From Syntrophomonadaceae bacterium (GTDB taxonomy: Bacteria; Bacillota; Dethiobacteria; DTU022), in NCBI GenBank assembly GCA_003553895.1, contig PWFM01000085.1:1-12941 (forward strand): a stretch of 12,941 nt of DNA. Direction: 5' to 3'. The position numbers and the translations under genes were made by a program. Positions 7,151 through 12,941 of this stretch are shown in pieces. A model generated the notes under the pieces. The model did no database searches and was not told the DNA's origin. It saw only the letters and a list, made by a program, of their open reading frames with translations. The stretch's first letter is position 1. Each line of letters opens with the position of its first letter.

Positions 7151-7993
7151 ATGGTTAATCATATAAAAACCATGTTTTTAATGATAATTTTAACGGTGAT
7201 CCTGATGGTAGCCGGAGAACTGCTTCTTGGCGAGGGCGGATTGATCATCGCTTTTGTTCTAGCCCTGGGCATAAACTTTTTTGCTTTCTGGTACAGTGAC
7301 AAAGTGGCTATTACCATGACCAGGTCCCGCCCCCTTAAGGAGAACGAAGCGCCCGAGGTTTATGGTGCGGTTAGAAAACTTGCTGAAAACAGCAACCTGC
7401 CCATGCCCCGGATATACTTGATGCCGACGGAACAACCCAATGCTTTTGCGGCAGGACGTAATCCTTCTAATTCTGTCGTCGCCGTTACCCAGGGCCTGGT
7501 CAGGATGCTCAACCAGCAAGAGCTGGAAGGAGTGCTGGCCCATGAGATGGCCCACATTCGCAACCGCGATATCCTGGTAAGCACCATGGCTGCAGTGATT
7601 GCCGGAGCGCTTATGATTATATCGCGCCTGGGCATGTACGGGATGATGTTTGGCGGCCGCCGGGAAGGCGGCCATCCGATTATGCTGTTAATTAAGCTGG
7701 CTGCATTAATCCTGGCTCCGCTGGCTGCTATACTAATTCGCATGGCCATATCACGGACCAGGGAATATCATGCCGATGCTACCGGGGCTTCTATTTCCGG
7801 TAATCCGGAAGGGCTGGCCAGCGCCCTGCAAAAAATGGAAAATTATGCCCGGAGGCGTCCGCTCCAGGTTAATGAAGCCGCCTCTCATATGTTCATCGTT
7901 AATCCTTTATCGGCTAAAGGTCTTGGCGGATTGTTCAGCACGCACCCTCCTATACAGGAAAGGGTAAAACGGCTGCGCAGCATGAACAGTTAA
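7151..7993 (+). CDS. htpX: HtpX-type M48 membrane zinc metalloprotease
   Basis: A 280-residue membrane protease of the HtpX/M48B family, which cleaves misfolded or damaged membrane proteins on the cytoplasmic side. Two N-terminal helices (about 7-26 and 30-48) precede the catalytic domain. The zinc site is HEMAH (131-135) with the third ligand in EYHAD (E205), and the N-terminal catalytic-domain motif PNAFAAGR (96-103) is intact. Two further helices lie near 143-160 and 178-200. The C-terminal STHPPIQERVKRLR motif is typical. The start at 7151 has AGGAGGT about 8 bases upstream. In other bacteria htpX responds to envelope stress; here it faces a SurA-like chaperone and is followed by a lipoprotein and a two-component system, which fits an envelope-maintenance neighbourhood. 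Confidence 0.95.
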   Translation: MVNHIKTMFLMIILTVILMVAGELLLGEGGLIIAFVLALGINFFAFWYSDKVAITMTRSRPLKENEAPEVYGAVRKLAENSNLPMPRIYLMPTEQPNAFAAGRNPSNSVVAVTQGLVRMLNQQELEGVLAHEMAHIRNRDILVSTMAAVIAGALMIISRLGMYGMMFGGRREGGHPIMLLIKLAALILAPLAAILIRMAISRTREYHADATGASISGNPEGLASALQKMENYARRRPLQVNEAASHMFIVNPLSAKGLGGLFSTHPPIQERVKRLRSMNS

Positions 7994-8022
7994 GCATTAT
8001 CGCCCTGTACAGGACCGGTGAT

Positions 8023-8052
8023 ATTGTAAACAGATTGTAAACAATGTAAATA
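8023..8052 (+). repeat. Phased ATTGTAAACA repeats upstream of the small lipoprotein gene
   Basis: ATTGTAAACA occurs exactly at 8023-8032 and 8034-8043, an 11-base period, followed by a degenerate AATGTAAATA at 8043-8052. Repeats spaced by one helical turn are how OmpR-family regulators such as PhoP/PhoB usually bind. A TATAAG at 8071-8076 could be the -10 element. The response regulator encoded at 8450 is an obvious candidate ligand; this is inference. Confidence 0.5.
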
Positions 8053-8085
8053 TTATGCAAATTATCCCAATATAAGCAGGGCAAC

Positions 8086-8097
8086 CGATATATATCG
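8086..8097. repeat. Perfect 12-bp palindrome CGATATATATCG
   Basis: A fully symmetric site near the expected transcription start of the small lipoprotein gene, downstream of the TATAAG at 8071. It could be an operator; its A/T-rich centre means chance is not excluded. Confidence 0.3.
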
Positions 8098-8137
8098 AGA
8101 AGTAAGTAGCAACCTAAAAATTAAGGAGGAGTTAAAA

Positions 8138-8257
8138 ATGAAGAAAATCCTGACCCTTTTTGCTGTTGTGCTGCTTATGTTTGGTTCACTGGCCTTAGCA
8201 GGCTGTGAGGAACCTGTCAATGATTTAGAAGAACCGGTCGAAGAAGAAGAACTTTAG
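8138..8257 (+). CDS. Micro-lipoprotein, 39-residue precursor
   Basis: A very short gene with a strong ribosome site (AAGGAGGA at 8123-8130, 7 bases before ATG). Residues 1-22 form a classic lipoprotein signal: MKK, a hydrophobic core and the lipobox LAGC with Cys23. The predicted mature product is only CEEPVNDLEEPVEEEEL, 17 residues with nine acidic ones, an internal EEPV repeat and no basic residue. It should be lipid-anchored on the outer face of the membrane. It stands alone between a repeat-rich upstream region and a strong terminator, so it appears to be its own transcription unit. No function or homologue is recognised. It could be a signalling or sacrificial peptide, or a bare membrane-surface charge. 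Confidence 0.75.
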   Translation: MKKILTLFAVVLLMFGSLALAGCEEPVNDLEEPVEEEEL

Positions 8258-8263
8258 ATCATT

Positions 8264-8284
8264 TTTGCCCTTAAAAAGGGCAAA
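8264..8284 (+). other. Hairpin after the micro-lipoprotein gene
   Basis: TTTGCCCTT and AAGGGCAAA pair perfectly around an AAA loop, 7 bases after the stop codon. There is no T run on the 3' side, so it is more likely an mRNA-protecting or pausing hairpin than a terminator. Confidence 0.5.
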
Positions 8285-8326
8285 TGTACAAGTTGAGTAA
8301 CTGCTACTGCTGCTAGTAAGTAATAA

Positions 8327-8367
8327 AAATACCGGGGTTGGCTTAGAAGCCTCTCCCGGTATTTTTT
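8327..8367 (+). terminator. Intrinsic terminator after the micro-lipoprotein gene
   Basis: AAATACCGGG (8327-8336) pairs with CCCGGTATTT (8355-8364), with an inner GGCTT/AAGCC stem, and is followed by a T run to 8367. The A-rich left flank makes it usable in both directions. It separates the micro-lipoprotein from the two-component operon. Confidence 0.9.
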
Positions 8368-8449
8368 AACGGGCCGGATTAGGCAGCTGGATATGTATTT
8401 AAAGGAATCAGCCCGATTAATGCGAATAATATAAGGGGGAGGGATTTAA

Positions 8450-9142
8450 ATGAGCGAACGGATCCTGGTTATTGATGATGATGAGAATGTTTGTGATCTT
8501 GTCCGCATTGCCCTCGAAGCCGAAGGTTTTTCAGTCGACGCCGCCCTTGACGGCGAAGAGGGCATGAAAAAAATAACGGAAAGTGAATATGCTGTTGTGC
8601 TTCTGGATATCATGCTGCCTGAAAAAGATGGCTGGGAAATATGCCGGGAAATCAGGAGCAGCGAAGTGAAAAACGTCCCTGTAATTATGCTCACTGCCCG
8701 GGGTGAGGAGGTTGACCGGGTTTTAGGATTGGAACTGGGAGCCGATGATTATATAACCAAGCCTTTTAGCCCCCGGGAGATGGTGGCCAGGGTCAAAGCG
8801 CTCATCCGCCGGACCGACGATTATAACAAGATCCAGGATAAGCTTGAATACGGCAATTTGGTCATAGATCCCTATAAATACAATGCCAGGGTGGGTAAAA
8901 GGGAGCTGGACCTTACCCCTAAAGAGCTGGATTTATTAACTCTCCTGGCAACTAACGCCGGGAAGCCTTTTACCCGCGAAGAACTGCTTAAAAAGGTATG
9001 GGGATTTGAAGTATCTGCCGGCAGTACCCGCACCATAGATGAACATGTCAAACGGATCAGGAGCAAAATTTATGATCACGATCAGGAACATACCTATATT
9101 CATACGGTGTGGGGAGTAGGCTACAAGTTTGAGGTGAAGTAA
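8450..9142 (+). CDS. OmpR/PhoB-family response regulator
   Basis: A two-domain transcription factor of 230 residues that is phosphorylated by the kinase encoded just after it. The receiver domain (about 4-117) has the acidic pocket DDD (9-11), phospho-acceptor D53 in LLDIMLPEKDG, T82 in MLTAR and K104 in TKPF, all intact. The C-terminal winged helix (about 130-228) has the usual LDLTPKELDLL segment, TREELLKKVWG, and TRTIDEHVKRIRSKI, the recognition-helix region. ATG 8450 follows AAGGGGGAGGG by about 6 bases. Its stop is one base before the kinase start. Targets are unknown; the phased repeats at 8023-8052 are a plausible site. PhoP or a WalR-like regulator are the nearest named types, but no symbol is safe. 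Confidence 0.95.
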   Translation: MSERILVIDDDENVCDLVRIALEAEGFSVDAALDGEEGMKKITESEYAVVLLDIMLPEKDGWEICREIRSSEVKNVPVIMLTARGEEVDRVLGLELGADDYITKPFSPREMVARVKALIRRTDDYNKIQDKLEYGNLVIDPYKYNARVGKRELDLTPKELDLLTLLATNAGKPFTREELLKKVWGFEVSAGSTRTIDEHVKRIRSKIYDHDQEHTYIHTVWGVGYKFEVK

Positions 9143-9143
9143 T

Positions 9144-10658
9144 ATGTTAAAACTCCCCCGCAAGCCACGAACCCTGTTCGGAAAGTTGATGCTTTCCCAT
9201 CTTCTTATCGTGGCCCTGAGCCTGATTATAATCGGATTTTTTCTAACCTATCTGATCGAAGATTATTTTTTCAGCGCCCGGGAGTGGGAACTGGCCGCTC
9301 AGGCCCAGGATGCCGCGTACTTGGTCGGCGAGGATTTACTCGAGAATGATATCGCGGGCGTTCAAAAAACCGCCGAAACCCTGGCCTATTCCATGAATGC
9401 TAAAATAAGGGTTCTTGATCACAACCGTTCTTCCCTTTATATTTATGATCCGGAACAGGACCAGAATAATGCCGGAGGGGAAGATGAAGGGGTAGGCCTG
9501 GAGGAAAGGGAAATCAACCATATATTTAAAGGGAACATGCTTTCTAAAAAGGTGTATGGACCGGTTTTGCAAAGGTTGCTGGTTGCCGCGCCGGTTATCT
9601 ATGAAGAAGTGCGCCCCGAAGAAGAACTTCCTGCCGGAAATGATAGCACTGATCAAAAAGAACCCCGTGTGATCGGAGCGGTAACCCTGAGCGTGCCGCT
9701 CAGGGGTGTTGAAGAAACTATCGCTCATATCAGCCGCCTTGTCCTCTATTCCGGCGCTGTTGGAGTTGCTATTGCGGCAATTCTTTCTTTTACTCTTTCC
9801 AAAACTTTAACCCGGCCTTTGCAAAAAATCAATCGGGCCGCCCTGGACATGGCTGCCGGTAATTTTAGGGGCAAAATAGAGGAAGAGCGGGATGATGAGA
9901 TTGGCGGTTTGATCAAGACCTTTAATTATTCTGTAGAACAGGTTCAAAAATACCTGGAGGAACAAAAGCGCCTGGAAATGCTTCGTCGTAATCTGGTGGC
10001 CAATGTCTCTCACGAACTGAAGGCTCCCCTGGCTTCTGTCCGCGGTTATTCTGAATTAATGCTCGACGGCTATATCCAGGAAAGCGAAAAAGAAAAGTAT
10101 TTAAGAACAATCCTGGATAATTCTGTACATTTAAGCCGCCTGGTAGATGACCTGTTAACCCTTTCGCACCTGGAAAGCGGTCAGCTGTCCCTGGAAAAGA
10201 AAGAAATATCTTTGGAGGCCCTGGCCAGGTGGAGCTTTGAAAGTGTCGCGCCGCGGGGCGAAGCCAGAGGCATAAACCTTTCCCTGGAACTGGAACCCTC
10301 TTTGCCTGTTTTTTATGGTGACAGGCACCGCCTTCATGAAGTACTGGTCAACCTGCTTGAAAATGCGATTGAATATACCGAGAGCGGGGGTAATGTAACC
10401 TTAAACGTGAAGCAAGCAGATTCGCAAATAATTATGGAAGTGATAGATACGGGGCGGGGCATAGCTGAAGAAGAACTGGATAATATATTCGAGCGGTTTT
10501 ACAAAGTTGACAAAGCGAGGTGCAGGAGTGAAAAAGGCTCCGGCCTGGGCCTTGCCATCGTCAGGCAGCTGGTCGAGCTGCATGACGGTTATATTGAAGT
10601 TGAGAGTGAAATTAATAAAGGCAGCACCTTCAGGATATATTTACCGCTCAGCGGCTGA
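9144..10658 (+). CDS. Transmembrane sensor histidine kinase
   Basis: A 504-residue sensor kinase partnered with the upstream response regulator (one base apart). The order is: membrane helix 1 (about 17-38), an extracytoplasmic sensor of about 160 residues, membrane helix 2 (about 199-218), HAMP (about 220-272), dimerisation/phospho-acceptor domain with H290 in NVSHELKAPLASVRGYSELM, then the ATP-binding domain. ATP-site motifs are complete: N box NLLENAIEY (403-411), G1 DTGRG (435-439), F box FERFYKVD and G2 GSGLGL (465-470). No PAS domain is apparent, unlike many PhoR or WalK kinases. The sensor part contains acid-rich loops and is not assigned to a family. The position after the HisKA E-x-x-T/N threonine is Ala here (HELKA), a substitution that in the family can lower phosphatase activity. 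Confidence 0.95.
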   Translation: MLKLPRKPRTLFGKLMLSHLLIVALSLIIIGFFLTYLIEDYFFSAREWELAAQAQDAAYLVGEDLLENDIAGVQKTAETLAYSMNAKIRVLDHNRSSLYIYDPEQDQNNAGGEDEGVGLEEREINHIFKGNMLSKKVYGPVLQRLLVAAPVIYEEVRPEEELPAGNDSTDQKEPRVIGAVTLSVPLRGVEETIAHISRLVLYSGAVGVAIAAILSFTLSKTLTRPLQKINRAALDMAAGNFRGKIEEERDDEIGGLIKTFNYSVEQVQKYLEEQKRLEMLRRNLVANVSHELKAPLASVRGYSELMLDGYIQESEKEKYLRTILDNSVHLSRLVDDLLTLSHLESGQLSLEKKEISLEALARWSFESVAPRGEARGINLSLELEPSLPVFYGDRHRLHEVLVNLLENAIEYTESGGNVTLNVKQADSQIIMEVIDTGRGIAEEELDNIFERFYKVDKARCRSEKGSGLGLAIVRQLVELHDGYIEVESEINKGSTFRIYLPLSG

Positions 10659-10670
10659 AGATTGGCTTAT

Positions 10671-10786
10671 GCGTAAACCCCGGCTCAGAAACCGGATGCA
10701 ATAGATCCCCGCAAGATGCCGGGGCCGGCGCGAAAGGCTGCAACCGGGGCGATCCGGGAGAAAATTCGCCTTTTCGGCTCATCCGG
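10671..10786 (+). ncRNA. Unassigned GC-rich structured segment, candidate RNA element
   Basis: Between the kinase gene and the glycine riboswitch lies a GC-rich block with an unusual density of complementary segments. CCCCGG (10678-10683) can pair with CCGGGG (10744-10749). CCGGAT (10692-10697) can pair with ATCCGG at 10752-10757, which would cross the first helix as a pseudoknot, or with a second ATCCGG at 10781-10786. CCCCG/CGGGG (10707-10711/10720-10724) forms a local hairpin, and GCGAAAGG and GCAAG loops are present. It fits none of the riboswitch or ribozyme consensus sequences I know. No coding frame with a start is supported. Confidence 0.35.
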
Positions 10787-10812
10787 TAAGATGTAACGTG
10801 ATTCTAAATAAT

Positions 10813-10842
10813 AAATCTTTTCGGTCAAGAAGGATTTTTTTT
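10813..10842 (+). terminator. Terminator-like hairpin between the kinase gene and the glycine riboswitch
   Basis: AAATCTTTT (10813-10821) pairs with GAAGGATTT (10829-10837), including two G-U pairs, around a 7-base loop, followed by T residues to 10842. It is weak because it is A/T-rich, but it lies where the two-component operon, or the structured segment before it, would end. Confidence 0.5.
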
Positions 10843-10889
10843 AAGGATGTCGAAGAAATTAAGAAGCACTTAGAGGATAATTAAATAGC

Positions 10890-11095
10890 GTACGGATGAA
10901 CCCCGTGGGAGAGTTCTGTGCAACGGACGCCGAAGGTGCAACCTCCCGCCCGGCAGGCGGGGGGGAAACTCTCAGGCTTAAGTACCATAGGGGGACGTAC
11001 CTCTGGAGAGTTCCTGCTGCTTGCGGGACACCGACGGGGAAAGCCCTTTATAATAATGATAAAGGTAGCAATCTCTCAGGTTATAAGGACAGAGG
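10890..11095 (+). promoter_or_regulatory. Tandem glycine riboswitch (two aptamers with kink-turn linker)
   Basis: Two consecutive glycine aptamers precede gcvT. Aptamer 1 (about 10901-10994) has GGGAGAG, GCCGAAGGTGCAA (10929-10941), and AAACTCTCAGGC; its P1 is CCCC/GGGG. Aptamer 2 (11000-11095) has CTGGAGAG, CACCGACGGGGAAAGC, GCAATCTCTCAGGT, and P1 CCTCTG (11000-11005) pairing with CAGAGG (11090-11095). GTACG (10890-10894) upstream can pair with CGTAC (10996-11000) in the linker around an unpaired GATGAA, matching the leader-linker kink-turn known for tandem glycine riboswitches. It is expected to turn on the glycine cleavage operon when glycine is abundant. Confidence 0.95.
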
Positions 11096-11123
11096 AAAAG
11101 CCGATGGGCTTCCTCTGTCTTTT
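11088..11123 (+). terminator. Expression-platform terminator of the glycine riboswitch
   Basis: GACAGAGGAA (11088-11097) and TTCCTCTGTC (11110-11119) are perfect complements with a small inner GCC/GGC stem, followed by TTTT. The 5' arm contains CAGAGG, the 3' strand of the aptamer 2 P1 helix. Glycine-stabilised P1 would therefore prevent the terminator, giving an ON switch by anti-termination. Confidence 0.88.
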
Positions 11124-11182
11124 GTTATATTGTGCTGTTATCAGGCAAAATATCTTAATGAAGAAAGGAGGTAGGAATACTG

Positions 11183-12283
11183 ATGGGTAATGTTAAGAAA
11201 ACCCCTTTTTACGAAAAGCATCTCGCTTTAAACGGAAAAATCATTGATTACAACGGGTGGCTTTTGCCGGTGCAGTTTCCGCAGGGCCTGGTTGAGGAAG
11301 TCCATGATACTCGCAAACGGGCAACCATATTCGATGTTTCCCATATGGGTGAAGTGTCCGTGGAGGGTAAGGATGCGGAAGCTTACCTGCAAAAAATCCT
11401 GGTCAACGATGTTTCTAAGCTCAAAGACAATGCCATCATCTACAGCCCTGTTTGTTATCCCGATGGAGGAGTCGTCGACGACATCCTGATTTACCGCATC
11501 AACAGCGAAAATTTTTTTCTGGTAGTTAATGCAGCCAATACGGACAAAGATTACGAATGGTTCCAGGAAAACTTATTTGGGGACGTCAGGTTGCAGAATC
11601 TTTCGCCAGAGTACGCCCAGATTGCCCTGCAGGGCCCGAACAGCAAAAGTATATTGCAGGAGCTGACCGATATCGACCTGGACGGGATGAAGTTTTACCG
11701 CTTCCAGGCTGATGTGTCGGTGGCGGGAGTAAACTCAATCGTCTCGAGAACCGGCTATACCGGGGAAGACGGGTTTGAAGTTTACTGTAAAAACGAGGGA
11801 GCACAGGCCTTGTGGGATGCGGTATGGGAGGCAGGAGAAAAGAAGGAATTGCGCCCGGCCGGTCTTGGCTCCAGGGATGTCCTGCGGCTGGAAGCATCAC
11901 TTCCCCTCTACGGGCATGAACTGAGCAGGGAGATAACCCCCCTGCAGGCCGGACTGAACCGCTTTGTCGCCCTGGACAAACCGGTTCCCTTTAACGGTCA
12001 GGAAGCGCTGCAGAAGCAGAAGCAGGAAGGAATTAGCAGGAAACTCTTCGGGCTTGAAATGCTCGAGCGAAGCGTGCCCCGCGAAGGTTACCCGGTAATG
12101 GCCGGCGATGAAGAAATCGGCTGGATCAGCAGCGGTTCATATTCGCCGACCCTGGAAAAGTTTATAGCAATGGCTTTTATGGATCCGGAAGTGGCTAAAC
12201 AGGAAGAGGAAGTGCAGGTTTTGATCCGGAAAAGACTATACCGGGCCAAGATCACAAAAATGCCATTTTACAGGAGGGATTAA
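11183..12283 (+). CDS. gcvT: Glycine cleavage system T protein (aminomethyltransferase)
   Basis: Transfers the aminomethyl group carried by lipoyl-H protein to tetrahydrofolate, releasing ammonia and forming methylene-THF. Its 366 residues match the family. Landmarks are TPFYEKHLALNGKIIDYNGW at the N-terminus, FDVSHMGEVSVEG (50-62), and GGVVDD with the catalytic-type aspartate at about 99-100. NAANTDKDYEWF, ALQGPNS, and SRTGYTGEDGFEVY in the folate-binding region follow, then the C-terminal barrel with SGSYSPTLEKFIAMAF. The start at 11183 is preceded by AAAGGAGGT (11165-11172), about 10 bases away. It is the first gene after the glycine riboswitch and lies 3 bases before gcvH, so all three gcv genes should be glycine-induced together. 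Confidence 0.97.
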   Translation: MGNVKKTPFYEKHLALNGKIIDYNGWLLPVQFPQGLVEEVHDTRKRATIFDVSHMGEVSVEGKDAEAYLQKILVNDVSKLKDNAIIYSPVCYPDGGVVDDILIYRINSENFFLVVNAANTDKDYEWFQENLFGDVRLQNLSPEYAQIALQGPNSKSILQELTDIDLDGMKFYRFQADVSVAGVNSIVSRTGYTGEDGFEVYCKNEGAQALWDAVWEAGEKKELRPAGLGSRDVLRLEASLPLYGHELSREITPLQAGLNRFVALDKPVPFNGQEALQKQKQEGISRKLFGLEMLERSVPREGYPVMAGDEEIGWISSGSYSPTLEKFIAMAFMDPEVAKQEEEVQVLIRKRLYRAKITKMPFYRRD

Positions 12284-12286
12284 GTA

Positions 12287-12691
12287 ATGAAATATAATGT
12301 GATTGAAGGTTTGAAGTATACCCGGCAGCACGAGTATGCTCGTCCGGAGGACGGCGCGGCCGTAGTTGGCTTGAGTGATTATGCTCAGGACAAGCTGGGG
12401 GAAATTGTCTTTGTAGAGCTGCCTGATGTGGGCGCAGAGGTTGAAGCGGGCAAAAGCGCCGCAGTTATCGAATCGGTCAAAGCGGTAGCCGACCTCTATG
12501 CGCCTGTCGACGGCAAAGTAACCGAGGTTAACGAAGCCCTGCTTGATCAACCGGAAGTTATCAACCAGGATCCATACGGCGAAGGTTGGGTCTTTAAAGT
12601 AGAGGTAAAAGATGAGAGCCAGCTGGAAAAATTGATGGATAAACCGACTTACGAGGAGTTCATAATCAAGGAAGAAGAAGAGGAGGAATAA
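12287..12691 (+). CDS. gcvH: Glycine cleavage system H protein (lipoyl carrier)
   Basis: The lipoylated shuttle that moves the aminomethyl intermediate from P protein to T protein and on to the L protein (dihydrolipoyl dehydrogenase). It has 134 residues, within the family range. The lipoylation site is K65 in ESVKAVADLYAPVDGKV, with the usual VGLSDYAQDKLGEIVFVELP before it and NQDPYGEGWVFKVE after it. The tail KEEEEEE is an acidic extension beyond the conserved domain. ATG 12287 follows AGGAGG by 9 bases, 3 bases after the gcvT stop. No gene for the L protein or lipoate ligase is visible in the window. Confidence 0.97.
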   Translation: MKYNVIEGLKYTRQHEYARPEDGAAVVGLSDYAQDKLGEIVFVELPDVGAEVEAGKSAAVIESVKAVADLYAPVDGKVTEVNEALLDQPEVINQDPYGEGWVFKVEVKDESQLEKLMDKPTYEEFIIKEEEEEE

Positions 12692-12694
12692 GTA

Positions 12695-12941
12695 ATGGGA
12701 GGTCACCACTACCTGCCTCTAACCGACGAAGATCGGCGTGAAATGCTGAAAGAAATCGGCGTTGATTCTATTGAAGATCTTTTTAGCGATATTCCCGAAG
12801 AGGTGCGCCTGAAAAGAGCTCTCGATTTACCGCCGGCGATGTCGGAGTTAGAAGCAATCAAGCATTTAAACTCCCTGGCTGCAAAAAACAAGCATTTAAA
12901 CAACTGCACCTCTTTTATGGGGGCCGGTGTTTATGACCATT
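12695..12941 (+). CDS. gcvPA: Glycine dehydrogenase (decarboxylating) subunit 1, 3'-truncated by the window edge
   Basis: The N-terminal portion of the split P protein (alpha subunit), the PLP-dependent enzyme that decarboxylates glycine. Only about 82 residues are visible. The sequence HHYLPLTDEDRREMLKEIGV, then SIEDLFSDIPEEVRL, LPPAMSELE and SFMGAGVYDH near the end are the expected opening of gcvPA. This supports the two-subunit form found in Firmicutes rather than a fused gcvP, though the fused protein shares the same opening, so the missing length would settle it. The start at 12695 uses GGAGG located at the end of gcvH, 8 bases upstream. Confidence 0.93.
   Translation, partial: MGGHHYLPLTDEDRREMLKEIGVDSIEDLFSDIPEEVRLKRALDLPPAMSELEAIKHLNSLAAKNKHLNNCTSFMGAGVYDH

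Noticed and set aside
8004..8013. CCTGTACAGG palindrome after htpX as a terminator
   Set aside because: It has no loop and no T run, so it cannot act as an intrinsic terminator; a protein site is possible but unsupported.
10671..10760. c-di-GMP, cobalamin, SAM, FMN, TPP or molybdenum-cofactor riboswitch in the structured segment
   Set aside because: None of the conserved core sequences of these classes could be found by eye; similarity was limited to short GAAA and GCAA loops.
10678..10786. HDV-like or twister-sister ribozyme in the structured segment
   Set aside because: The helix order partly resembles a nested pseudoknot and a CCCGCAAG stretch is present, but the conserved catalytic cores are not found.
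10705..10884. Open frame of about 60 codons across the structured segment, ending RSRRIFFKDVEEIKKHLEDN
   Set aside because: The only usable start is a GTG at 10798 without a ribosome site, and the frame passes through the hairpins and the T run; a coding origin is not supported, though the end looks protein-like.
1..12941. Insertion sequence, integron, prophage or CRISPR content
   Set aside because: No transposase, integrase, repeat-spacer pattern or terminal repeats were seen; all large ORFs are housekeeping or envelope genes.

Overview
The window reads as a chromosomal segment of an anaerobic, probably Gram-positive (Clostridia-type) bacterium. The evidence is a ferredoxin-linked 2-oxoacid oxidoreductase of the four-subunit anaerobic type, strong AGGAGG-like ribosome sites, one TTG start, a tandem glycine riboswitch in front of a gcvT-gcvH-gcvPA operon (split P-protein), and many intrinsic terminators. 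The species cannot be named from the sequence. The proteins exposed outside the membrane are unusually acidic, which would fit an alkaline or saline habitat, but that is inference.

Layout. (1) 1-4639, plus strand: a tight catabolic operon with a 5'-truncated acyl-CoA dehydrogenase, an enoyl-CoA hydratase, then the delta (2x[4Fe-4S]), alpha, beta and gamma subunits of a 2-oxoacid:ferredoxin oxidoreductase. It is closed by an intrinsic terminator. Read together, the genes could turn a 2-oxo acid into an acyl-CoA, oxidise it to an enoyl-CoA and hydrate that. (2) 4819-6768, minus strand: an EamA/DMT-type transporter with a possible 14-codon upstream ORF overlapping its TTG start, a perfect 14-bp inverted repeat, and a membrane-anchored SurA-like chaperone that lacks a rotamase domain and is extremely acidic. 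(3) 6769-8367, plus strand: a 382-bp divergent control region, an HtpX-type M48 metalloprotease, then a 39-residue lipoprotein gene with its own repeat-rich upstream region and a strong terminator. (4) 8450-10658, plus strand: an OmpR-family response regulator and its histidine kinase. (5) 10659-11182: a GC-rich, self-complementary segment that I cannot assign, an A/T-rich terminator-like hairpin, then a tandem glycine riboswitch with a terminator whose 5' arm overlaps the last aptamer helix. (6) 11183-12941, plus strand: gcvT, gcvH and the start of gcvPA (cut by the window end).

Two themes link the genes. The outer operons are amino-acid and acyl-CoA catabolism: 2-oxoacid oxidation, acyl-CoA oxidation and glycine cleavage. 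The middle is an envelope-quality block: chaperone, membrane protease, tiny lipoprotein and a two-component system. No transposon, CRISPR array, tRNA or rRNA was seen. The least explained pieces are the structured segment at 10671-10786, the repeat-controlled micro-lipoprotein at 8023-8367 and the acidic SurA-like protein.
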